The position numbers and the translations under genes were made by a program. This document shows positions 26,739 to 33,446 of a stretch of DNA of 46,751 nt, piece by piece. The notes beneath the pieces are model-generated. The model ran no database searches, was not told the origin of the DNA, and was given only the letters and a program-made list of their open reading frames with translations. The first letter of the stretch is position 1. Every line of letters begins with the position of its first letter. The DNA is from an uncultured Prevotellaceae bacterium (GTDB lineage Bacteria; Bacteroidota; Bacteroidia; Bacteroidales; Bacteroidaceae): the NCBI GenBank assembly GCA_946541275.1, contig CAMNJH010000004.1:1-46751 (forward strand), read 5' to 3'.

Positions 26739-28465
26739 AAATGGCTGTTGCTTCAGTTCTTATCATCGTGTTGGCATGCCTTTGTTCATGTAGCGGCAAG
26801 CCCATCTATCCTGACCTACTTGTTCAGGCCGATAGTGCCTATGTTCAGGGACATTATGCTCTAGCTGACAGCCTGCTCCACATTTATGATATGCATTCTG
26901 AAGATAATGACGATGCTATTCGTAATTACCATCAGTTACTAAAGATGGAGCAGAATTTCGTTTTAGGCAACCTCAATGAAAATCAATTTTCCTCTATAGA
27001 CTTTTTAGCTAGATATTATAGTGATGTAAATTTGCCTGAAAAGTATAGTAAAGTCTTACTATTCATGTCTGCTGTATATCGTTCCAGTGGAGATTATCCA
27101 GCAGCACTTGATGTACTTTTAAAGGCTAAGCAGGTGGCACATTCTATCAATAATACACGTTTACTTTGCTTAATTAGTCGTTCTCAAGGTGATCTTTATT
27201 TTGAACAACAGCTATTTGAAGAATGCATCCCGTATTATAGAGATTATTACTATTATGCCAAAGAAAATCGCGATACACTACGCATAGCACTTGCCTCTTT
27301 GTGCATGGGCAAAGTCTCAACTATCAATGATGAGGTTGATAGTACTCTGTATTATTATAAAAAAGCATTGCAATTGTCAAGGGCCAAGAGCAGTTTTAAT
27401 GAGATAGAGTCCGACGCAAAAAATCGTCTTGCAGATATTTATATTCAGACTTGTGAATTTGATTCAGCGTTGATCTATATGCAACACAACGAAGAAAATG
27501 ACTACAATTGGGCTTTTTGGCATTATGGGCAAAATCATTTAGACTCTGCGGCCTTCTATCTCAACAAATCATTAGGAAGATTTAGATGGGCTGGGGAAGT
27601 AGAGTTGTTGAGAATGCTGGCACAATTGGAGATGCAAAGAGGTAATAGTTTAGTTGCACTTAATTATTATCAACAGTACATTTCAGCAGATGATTCTCTG
27701 AAAAATCAGCATAAGATAGAGCAAACATTAAAGACAAATGCCCAGTTTAATTACAATTCCATCAAGCAAGATCGTGACAAAATGGAAACTAAAGGGCAGA
27801 GAATGAGACATTTGCTATTCACTATTCTAGTTGCCGTTTTATTGTTGAGTGTAGCCAGTTTCTTTGCATGGAAATCATACAGGCAAAAGAAGAATGCAGA
27901 ATTGGTGCGCGAAAGACGTTTGAAGATAGAGGTGGAAAAGCATTATCGCCAAAGCATGGAGCAGTTGGAAAAGAATCAAATGCGGATGGTGGAACTGGAG
28001 CAGCAGTTGGAAGCAGCTTTGAGAGAAGGCAATGATGAAAAGGCCGAAGAACTAAGGGCTGACACTCAGATTCTGACGGCAGAGAACCAGGAAATCAGGG
28101 CCATTCAGCAGAAGAAGAAACTTCAGGAGGATAATTTCAAACGTCAGCCTCTCTATTCTATGGTGATGAATAATGTAGGCACAAATGCCAAGTTGCTTAC
28201 ACCAGATGACTGGCAGCGCCTGGCTGTGCTCATTGATGCTACCTATTCTGATTTTACCAGCCGATTGATTAGTCTTTCCAAGTTGAAGGATACGGAATTG
28301 CACGTTTGCTATTTGCTGAAAATGGGAGTCTCGCCTGTTGACATCGGACCAATGGTTGGGCGTGTGAAGTCAACAGTCAGCATGATGAGTTCTCGGCTCT
28401 ATAAAAAGTTTACCCAGGGTAGGGGCTCTACCAAAGAACTTGCAGACTTTCTTTTGAAGTTCTAG
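26735..28465 (+). CDS. TPR / transmembrane / coiled-coil regulator with C-terminal HTH
   Basis: 576 aa. An N-terminal hydrophobic segment with lipobox-like LCSC is followed by TPR-like helical repeats (about 30-320) and one transmembrane helix (about 359-379, LLFTILVAVLLLSVASFFAW). Then come a charged coiled coil (about 380-465) and a C-terminal helix-turn-helix-like region (LKDTELHVCYLLKMGVSPVDIGPMVGRVK). The layout matches Bacteroidota one-component membrane regulators that sense with TPRs outside and act on DNA inside. Base composition is visibly AT-richer than gdhA, suggesting a different origin. It lies just upstream of two promoters with matching dyads, so it is a candidate for their regulator (inference). 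Confidence 0.8.
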   Translation: MKMAVASVLIIVLACLCSCSGKPIYPDLLVQADSAYVQGHYALADSLLHIYDMHSEDNDDAIRNYHQLLKMEQNFVLGNLNENQFSSIDFLARYYSDVNLPEKYSKVLLFMSAVYRSSGDYPAALDVLLKAKQVAHSINNTRLLCLISRSQGDLYFEQQLFEECIPYYRDYYYYAKENRDTLRIALASLCMGKVSTINDEVDSTLYYYKKALQLSRAKSSFNEIESDAKNRLADIYIQTCEFDSALIYMQHNEENDYNWAFWHYGQNHLDSAAFYLNKSLGRFRWAGEVELLRMLAQLEMQRGNSLVALNYYQQYISADDSLKNQHKIEQTLKTNAQFNYNSIKQDRDKMETKGQRMRHLLFTILVAVLLLSVASFFAWKSYRQKKNAELVRERRLKIEVEKHYRQSMEQLEKNQMRMVELEQQLEAALREGNDEKAEELRADTQILTAENQEIRAIQQKKKLQEDNFKRQPLYSMVMNNVGTNAKLLTPDDWQRLAVLIDATYSDFTSRLISLSKLKDTELHVCYLLKMGVSPVDIGPMVGRVKSTVSMMSSRLYKKFTQGRGSTKELADFLLKF

Positions 28466-28494
28466 AAACCTTTTGCCCCCTTTTTTCTGCAATA

Positions 28495-28538
28495 GTTCAA
28501 TTATAGTTCAATTATTCACGATTGAACTGTAATTGAAC
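28495..28538. promoter_or_regulatory. 44-bp double-repeat dyad upstream of P1 (candidate operator)
   Basis: Arms 28495-28512 and 28521-28538 are reverse complements at 17 of 18 positions. Each arm itself holds two copies of GTTCAAT 11 bp apart. The dyad ends 7 nt before the -33 box of P1. It could also act as terminator of the regulator gene, since a short T-run follows, but the matching dyad at 29777-29820 favours an operator. Confidence 0.65.
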
Positions 28539-28545
28539 CGTTTTC

Positions 28546-28577
28546 TTTGTGCCTCTTTCCCTGATGCTTTAACTTTG
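28546..28577 (+). promoter_or_regulatory. Promoter P1 of the lipoprotein gene
   Basis: TTTG at 28546-28549, a 20-nt spacer and TAACTTTG at 28570-28577, a full match to the Bacteroidota consensus. The following bases, CACCCAGAAATC, nearly repeat those after P2. The leader to 28756 is about 175 nt. Confidence 0.8.
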
Positions 28578-28713
28578 CACCCAGAAATCGATTTCGTGTG
28601 TTCCAGCTACTTATAACGATTTTATTCGTGTTGTTGCTCCAGAACTACCTGAGAGTTACATACTCGAAATACGAGACGATAAAGGTACGGTATATACTGA
28701 GTCAGAAGATTAA
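28573..28713 (+). pseudogene. Possible remnant of a small secreted protein gene in the P1 leader
   Basis: An open frame without any ATG, GTG or TTG start reads protein-like to a TAA at 28711 (for example VVAPELPESYILEIRDDKG). It looks like the C-terminal end of a small beta-rich protein. It could be a decayed gene or chance, and no family is assigned. Confidence 0.25.
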
Positions 28714-28755
28714 TCAACAATAAAGCTATTATTAACATTTTAAAAACAAGGTATT

Positions 28756-29553
28756 ATGAAAAGTTTAGTTATTTCTATGAGTATGATGCTCAGCCTGCTG
28801 TTTGTGTCGTGTTCGAAGGATGATACCAGCATTACAGACCGTGACCCAGTCGGTCGCGAGATGACTTCCGAGGAGAAGCAGAACACAGTCTTAAATGACA
28901 ATCCCTATGCATTTGTCGGTACTATTCACAATGAAGTCCTAGATCGTCTGATGTGTCAGCCTTTCTACTCCACGAGGTCAGTCCGAGATTCTCTGGAACT
29001 GTTGGCTACGATGAAAGCAAATGCTTATGCCGAATATGCAGAATTAGAGGAAGGCACATTGATGAGGGTGGAGGATTTTAATGATTTGTTTGATGAAGTG
29101 ATGGGAATGTCGCTTAATGCTACTTCACCTTCATCGTCAATTAGTTTAGAAAAGTACCAAATGAGTTCCCAACTGGAATCTTGTGTCAGTGAAATTGATA
29201 ACATCGTGGACGATAATGACACGAATATAGTCTCATTGCTAAACAGAGTAGACAGTGTCCAAAGTGTTGCCATGGCTTGTCCGATGACTACAGGCAGGGA
29301 TGTGGTTCTTTCAGTAGCCTCCATAGCATCAAGTTCGTTGACATATTGGTATGATAACTTCCAAGAAGTTTATGAACCTCTTCCTGGTCTTCCTGTGGAA
29401 ATAGAAAATATAAGAAAATGGAAAGATGCTTGTAAGGCTGATTATAAAGCAGGAAAAAGCGTATGGCAACTAGGCCGAGCGGGAGGCGTCTGGGGCTGGG
29501 TCGCAGTAGGAGTTATAGTAGGAGCCGCTTCAGCCGTTAGTTATTATCTATAG
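28756..29553 (+). CDS. Lipoprotein of unknown function with glycine-rich hydrophobic C-terminus
   Basis: 265 aa with a clear lipoprotein signal (lipobox FVSC, then SKDD). The body is helical and acidic, with no recognised domain. The last 30 or so residues are strikingly different: basic residues, then a glycine-, valine- and alanine-rich hydrophobic stretch (GRAGGVWGWVAVGVIVGAA) ending in SYYL. Such a tail resembles membrane-active or bacteriocin-like peptides, or a membrane anchor. It is expressed from P1 and followed by its own terminator. The AT-rich composition matches the neighbouring regulator. Whether the protein is processed cannot be judged from sequence. Confidence 0.75.
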   Translation: MKSLVISMSMMLSLLFVSCSKDDTSITDRDPVGREMTSEEKQNTVLNDNPYAFVGTIHNEVLDRLMCQPFYSTRSVRDSLELLATMKANAYAEYAELEEGTLMRVEDFNDLFDEVMGMSLNATSPSSSISLEKYQMSSQLESCVSEIDNIVDDNDTNIVSLLNRVDSVQSVAMACPMTTGRDVVLSVASIASSSLTYWYDNFQEVYEPLPGLPVEIENIRKWKDACKADYKAGKSVWQLGRAGGVWGWVAVGVIVGAASAVSYYL

Positions 29554-29660
29554 TGCTCTTCTTATCGTCGCCAAGAAGGTAAACTCCAACGCCAGAACTA
29601 CAACTAGACATAGATTAATGTAAAAACGAAAAGGGCCAGGCGTGGCCAGTCTTTGAAAGC

Positions 29661-29701
29661 AGCTCTCCGCAACCTAGTGGGGAAGTGGAGGGCTCTTTCT
29701 T
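29661..29701 (+). terminator. Terminator after the lipoprotein gene
   Basis: Stem agctctcc (29661-29668) and ggagggct (29687-29694) with one G-U pair and an 18-nt loop, followed by the T-rich tract ctttctt. The rest of the spacer between 29554 and 29776 holds no ORF I can support. Confidence 0.6.
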
Positions 29702-29776
29702 CATGTAGCTCTGGCGTTTTCCTCAGTTTTGGCTGCTTTTGAAACTTGCCAAGACAGCTGATACCCCTATTGCAGA

Positions 29777-29820
29777 GTTCGCAAAAGTTCGCAAGTTTTT
29801 TTATGCGAACTATTGCGAAC
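29777..29820. promoter_or_regulatory. 44-bp double-repeat dyad upstream of P2 (candidate operator)
   Basis: Arms 29777-29793 and 29804-29820 are reverse complements at 16 of 17 positions. Each arm contains two copies of GTTCGCAA 10 bp apart. It has the same total length and the same 7-nt distance to the -33 box as the P1 dyad, but a different half-site sequence. A terminator for the upstream gene already exists at 29661, so termination is not needed here. Confidence 0.7.
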
Positions 29821-29827
29821 ACATTTT

Positions 29828-29859
29828 CTTGCTTTTTATCTTCGCTTGTTTTAACTTTG
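29828..29859 (+). promoter_or_regulatory. Promoter P2 of the two small membrane-protein genes
   Basis: CTTG at 29828-29831, a 20-nt spacer and TAACTTTG at 29852-29859, followed by CATTCAGAAATC. The leader to the ATG at 29899 is about 35 nt. Confidence 0.8.
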
Positions 29860-29898
29860 CATTCAGAAATCAGGCAATGGTTGTCTGGTAAGAACTAA

Positions 29899-30102
29899 AT
29901 GTATTGCGCTATGAACAGGAAATTAGCAATTCTCTCAAGCCTCGTTTGCTTTCTTGGTTTTATGTTCTGGGTTCTCGCCTTGAAATACAGCCCCAATGCA
30001 TATATGATTTACATGATTATGGCAGGCTTCGTCTGGGTCGTTTTGACTGGAGTGTGGTGTAAAATGGCAAGCAAAGAAGGTGCACATGGAAAAGTTCATT
30101 AA
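29899..30102 (+). CDS. Small two-helix membrane protein of unknown function
   Basis: 67 aa, or 63 aa if the in-frame ATG at 29911 is used. Two hydrophobic segments (LAILSSLVCFLGFMFWVLAL and MIYMIMAGFVWVVLTGVW) are separated by a short loop, with a short charged C-terminus. No family recognised. It is the first gene under P2, and its 3' end overlaps the next gene. Size and topology would fit an immunity protein or a small membrane modulator, which is only an inference from context. Confidence 0.6.
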   Translation: MYCAMNRKLAILSSLVCFLGFMFWVLALKYSPNAYMIYMIMAGFVWVVLTGVWCKMASKEGAHGKVH

Positions 30103-30304
30103 GTTTATTATAGATGAAATCGTAGATGACCTCTTTCTGGTATGCATTTTTGCATTGATAGGTGGCATTTTCCTCGGAGAAGAGTTTACCCTCAAAAACC
30201 TAGGAATCACTCTTCGTGACTTCGTGATTGTTGATGTCATTATTGGCTCAATTTGTTTCGCGGGGATGCTCTATAAGAGACGTACCAATAGAAAGCATGA
30301 TTAG
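30086..30304 (+). CDS. Second small membrane protein, overlapping the first
   Basis: 72 aa from ATG 30086; the track uses GTG 30080, but GAAGG at 30076-30080 is well placed for the ATG. It has an amphipathic N-terminus (MEKFIKFIIDEIVDD), a hydrophobic segment with a GG motif (LVCIFALIGGIFLG), a second helix (FVIVDVIIGSICFAGML) and a basic tail (YKRRTNRKH). It overlaps the upstream gene by 17 nt in another frame, implying translational coupling. No family recognised. Repeat element B begins about 40 nt downstream. Confidence 0.6.
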   Translation: MEKFIKFIIDEIVDDLFLVCIFALIGGIFLGEEFTLKNLGITLRDFVIVDVIIGSICFAGMLYKRRTNRKHD

Positions 30305-30345
30305 TGCATTCGAATCAATATTGAAGGTCAGTTTGAAGAACTATG

Positions 30346-30820
30346 TACGCGCGCGCGTATATATAGCGCGAAAAATGGTGCTACAAGTGCTACTGACGAA
30401 CTTAACCTGCTGATATATTGCTATTTACGGGTGCAAATTCACCTACGTTTCGTGCTACCGAAAATGCTACTGGTGCTACCAAGTGAAAAAGTCGGCACCA
30501 GAAGAAAAAAGGGCGGCGACTTTTTGTAAAAAGTCAACGAGATTTTTCAAAAAGTCGCCGCCGTTTTGAAAAATCTCGCCGCCGTTTGAAAAATACCAAA
30601 TGAGACATAGAGAAAAGTAGCGTTCCACTTTTCTCTATGTCTCATTTTGCACCCAAAAGTCATGATACTAAAACGAAAGTGCGTTAGCAGCAGTAGCATT
30701 TCCGGTAGCACTTTTCTTGAGCAAAAATGCACCCAGAACCACCACAATGTCAGGCAATTACGCGCTTCGGTAGCACTTGTAGCACTTTCTTTCCGACATA
30801 TTTACACGCACACGCGCGCG
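30346..30820. repeat. Repeat element B: diverged relative of element A
   Basis: It shares with element A the exact 16-mer gtgctacaagtgctac (30378-30393; here its exact inverse is at 30770-30785), an exact 21-mer beginning tcaaaaagtcgccgcc (30547-30567), the ctgctgata and gggtgca words at nearly equal spacing, repeated GTGCTACC units, and terminal runs of alternating C and G. A perfect 21-bp hairpin with an 8-nt loop lies inside (30598-30647). ORFs here are translations of the repeat. Function unknown. Confidence 0.8.
30598..30647. repeat. Perfect 21-bp inverted repeat inside element B
   Basis: Arms 30598-30618 and 30627-30647 (aaatgagacatagagaaaag plus t, and its exact complement) with loop agcgttcc. 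Element A lacks the hairpin but has the flanking words accaaaaatgag and gcaccc, so this looks like an insertion or expansion specific to copy B. Confidence 0.85.
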
Positions 30821-30835
30821 AGTCGCCGGCTGCCT

Positions 30836-31672
30836 CTATCTCTTCACAGCCTTTGCAGTGGGAATGGTGAAGCGCTTGGTCTGCGAGTGAATGACGCTGT
30901 TACCCTGTGCCACGCCCACGCGTACCTCAATCTGTCCGTTCTTCAGTCCGTTGTCGGCCACGAGGGTGGCCGTGTAGCGGATGGCCCGGTGTGGGTCAAT
31001 GCTCTCTACGCGCAAGTTGGGCGAGATGTGTACGTGCTTGTTGCCCGTTGCCTCTTCCACGAGTGGGAAAACGTCGTAGACGGTCTGCTCGGAGTTGTTG
31101 GCAATCTCGAAAATGACCTGGCACTTCTCTCCACGGCATAGCACGCCGTCGCGCTGGTCCTCGTAGACGCCGGCATTGCGTACCTCCAGGGCCGGCCTGG
31201 TGTTGCGGATGTTCAGGGTGCGCATGTTGCCTTGCTCGGTGGGGTAGGAGCCATAGCTGCCGTCGCCCTCGTTAGAGAAGCTGATGCGGTCATCGCCCCT
31301 CATCTGTGGGTCATAGCCACTCTGGTCGTAGTCCTGCTGGCTCTGCGTGCCGCGGTCGTAGCTGTCCTGTCCGTAGGTGCTGTTACGGCGGTTCATGGCA
31401 CTCTGTTGTCGGCGTGCCACTGCACGCTCTTCGTATTTGCGCTCCTGGGCTTTGTCGGCAGCATGGCCTATGGCTGCACCGGCAGCAGCTCCGCCAATAG
31501 TGCCGATGATAGACCCTACCTCATGACCGCGCCAACCACCCGACAGGCCTCCGATGGCTGACCCGATGATGTTTCCAAACTGGCCACCGGTGTAAGCTCC
31601 CGTAGCCTCGTAGCTGCCGCAGCTGCTCATGAGCAGGGCGGCGCCTATCAGAATTGTCAGTACTTTCTTCAT
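30836..31672 (-). CDS. Glycine-zipper lipoprotein with C-terminal beta-sandwich
   Basis: 278 aa. The start is set at 31672 (MKKVLTILIGAALLMSSC, lipobox MSSC); the track's longer N-terminus runs through the promoter. A glycine-zipper segment (FGNIIGSAIGGLSGG, IIGTIGGAAAGAAIGHAAD) covers about residues 30-70, followed by a low-complexity charged and Q/Y/G-rich linker. The C-terminal 115 residues are Ig-like (CQVIFEIANNSEQTVYDVFPLV, YTATLVADNGLKNGQIEV). It is probably an envelope lipoprotein at the inner face of the outer membrane, and its role is unknown. Monocistronic. Confidence 0.75.
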   Translation of the reverse strand: MKKVLTILIGAALLMSSCGSYEATGAYTGGQFGNIIGSAIGGLSGGWRGHEVGSIIGTIGGAAAGAAIGHAADKAQERKYEERAVARRQQSAMNRRNSTYGQDSYDRGTQSQQDYDQSGYDPQMRGDDRISFSNEGDGSYGSYPTEQGNMRTLNIRNTRPALEVRNAGVYEDQRDGVLCRGEKCQVIFEIANNSEQTVYDVFPLVEEATGNKHVHISPNLRVESIDPHRAIRYTATLVADNGLKNGQIEVRVGVAQGNSVIHSQTKRFTIPTAKAVKR

Positions 31673-31704
31673 ATCGCAGTCTTTCTTATGATGGTTCTCG
31701 GGTG

Positions 31705-31736
31705 CAAAGGTAGTGATTTTTTTAGAATGGGGCAAT
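31705..31736 (-). promoter_or_regulatory. Promoter of the glycine-zipper lipoprotein gene
   Basis: On the minus strand, ATTG (31733-31736), a 20-nt spacer and TACCTTTG (31705-31712). The leader is about 30 nt. Confidence 0.7.
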
Positions 31737-31744
31737 AGGAAAAT

Positions 31745-31762
31745 CCCTAAATGTGTTTAGGG
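31745..31762. promoter_or_regulatory. Small perfect palindrome between divergent genes
   Basis: CCCTAAA-tgtg-TTTAGGG lies just upstream of the minus-strand promoter and 14 nt before the transporter ORF. It could be an operator for either gene; no regulator is known. Confidence 0.35.
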
Positions 31763-31775
31763 AAATCTCCATGAA

Positions 31776-33158
31776 ATGCAAACAGGTCGGCGTACAATAA
31801 ACAGCACCCTTCACGCGTTATTCTACTATAGACTAATAGTCATTATCATGCCTTTGGCATCTGTCGTATCCCCCAAAATGCTGCTGGGAGTGGGCACTGC
31901 GCTCCATTTCCTGGTTGATGCGCTGTGCGCCTGCTGCCTCTACGAGCTGGCCGTGGGCGGTGGGGTGGCAGGTGTGGCGGCAGTCATCGTCCTTTATAAT
32001 GTACTGGCCTTCCTGACGCAGCCGCTCACTGGCATGCTGGCCGACCGCCTGCGTGAGCCCCGCCTACTGCTGGCCTTGTCGGTAGTGCTGCTGTCGCTGG
32101 GGGTGGCGGTAGCCTCGGTGATGGCGTCGGGCTTCATGGCGTCGTTTCAGCGCGTGAGCCTCCTGGTGGTGGCCGTGCTGTTGGGGTTGGGCAACTCGCT
32201 GTTCCACGTTTGGGGAGGCAAGCGGGTGGCCGTCGTCACGGGCAACGACATGCGGGCGCTGGGCGTTTTCGTTTCAACAGGGGCGCTAGGCCTGGCCGTA
32301 GGCCTGTTGTTCCATTCGTGGCTGTTGCTCTTTGGCCTGTTGCTGCTCACTGGCCTCCTGGCGGGGTTGGTGATGATAGGCCGGTGTGGCGCTGACCGTC
32401 AGCGCGCCACTGCACCCCATCGTTGTTGGGGGCTGCTGCTCCTGGTGCTGATGGCCGTGGTGATGCTGCGCTCACTGGTGGGCCAGACCTTCACCGTCTC
32501 CCTGTCGCACGTAGGCATCGGGGCGCTGGCCGTGGGGCTGGTGTCCATGCTGGGCAAGATGTGGGGCGGCTGGCTGGCGCGGTGGTTGGGGGTCGTGTGG
32601 TCCATGGTGCTGGTGGTGGCGGGTGTGGTGGCCTGCCTGCTCGCCGTCCATGCCGGGGCCGTCGTGCTGCTGGCGGGACTGCTGCTGGTCAACATGACCA
32701 TGGCCGTCACACTGTGGCTGGCCAATGTGGTACTGCCAGGACGCGAGGGGCTGGCCTTCGGCCTGCTGGCTGCGGCACTGATGCCTGGCTATCTGCTGGC
32801 CCAGTTTGCGGGCGAGGGCTTCAGTGTGTTACCTTCGCTGCTGCTGACGCTGGTGCCCACCATAGTCATTGAGTTGTGCGTGCTGTGGGCGCTGCGCGAA
32901 CGGCGGCCCGACGTGCTGTGGTCATCGGTGGTGGTCAATGTGCTGACCAACGTCCCCCTCAACCTCTATATCACATACGTTGATGGCTCCATCGCTGCCA
33001 TGGTGGCAGGCGAAGTGCTGGTGCTCGTGGTAGAGGCGTTGTGGTATGCCTACTTCGTCAGGCGCTGGCAGCAGGCCTTCGTCTATAGTTTCCTTTGCAA
33101 TGGCATCAGTTGCGTGGCTGGCGTGCTGGTCATGCTGCTGCTCACCTTGTTCCGATAG
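31776..33158 (+). CDS. MFS-like multi-spanning membrane transporter
   Basis: 460 aa of almost continuous transmembrane helices. The motif between helices 2 and 3 (QPLTGMLADRLREPR) and GLGNSLFHVWGGKRV near helix 5 resemble major facilitator proteins of the fosmidomycin-resistance-like group. The C-terminal 90 residues or so after an RERRPD loop add about three further helices (VNVLTNVPLNLYITY), more than the usual twelve. The start is uncertain: ATG 31848 (MPLASVV) is an alternative. GC content is visibly higher than in its neighbours. The substrate is unknown. A small membrane-protein gene follows after 24 nt. Confidence 0.65.
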   Translation: MQTGRRTINSTLHALFYYRLIVIIMPLASVVSPKMLLGVGTALHFLVDALCACCLYELAVGGGVAGVAAVIVLYNVLAFLTQPLTGMLADRLREPRLLLALSVVLLSLGVAVASVMASGFMASFQRVSLLVVAVLLGLGNSLFHVWGGKRVAVVTGNDMRALGVFVSTGALGLAVGLLFHSWLLLFGLLLLTGLLAGLVMIGRCGADRQRATAPHRCWGLLLLVLMAVVMLRSLVGQTFTVSLSHVGIGALAVGLVSMLGKMWGGWLARWLGVVWSMVLVVAGVVACLLAVHAGAVVLLAGLLLVNMTMAVTLWLANVVLPGREGLAFGLLAAALMPGYLLAQFAGEGFSVLPSLLLTLVPTIVIELCVLWALRERRPDVLWSSVVVNVLTNVPLNLYITYVDGSIAAMVAGEVLVLVVEALWYAYFVRRWQQAFVYSFLCNGISCVAGVLVMLLLTLFR

Positions 33159-33182
33159 TTTAACCTCTTAATATAACATGTT

Positions 33183-33446
33183 ATGATCAGACTTTTAGCC
33201 GACGTTCTTCCTTATGACCCCGATGTAGAAAGGTATCGTCGGGTCATCCCCGACACGGTCGACACGCTGCGCGGCGTAGTGCAGGAATTTAGTAATGGGG
33301 TCTCTTCAGGCGGCAGTGGCAGCCACACCACCTCCTACATCCTGGGGGCCATCCTGGCAGCCCTTGTGGCCCTGGGATTCCTCATCTTCCTGGTGCGCAG
33401 CTATAGGCGCCGTGGCGAACAGCAGGTGCAGCTGAATCGCGCTTAG
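33183..33446 (+). CDS. Small single-helix membrane protein
   Basis: 87 aa. A soluble N-terminal half (YDPDVERYRRVIPDTVDTLR), a serine/glycine linker and one transmembrane helix (ILGAILAALVALGFLIFLV) with a basic tail (RSYRRRGEQQ). It lies 24 nt behind the transporter and is probably co-transcribed with it. The stop codon TAG is immediately followed by the minus-strand stop of the GH95 gene, with zero bases between. No family recognised. Confidence 0.55.
   Translation: MIRLLADVLPYDPDVERYRRVIPDTVDTLRGVVQEFSNGVSSGGSGSHTTSYILGAILAALVALGFLIFLVRSYRRRGEQQVQLNRA

Noticed and set aside
29604-29822. 72-aa minus-strand ORF between lipoprotein and P2
   Set aside because: It covers the terminator and dyad sequences and has no independent promoter.
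30547-30747. 66-aa minus-strand ORF in element B
   Set aside because: It runs through the perfect hairpin and the repeat units; no coding character.
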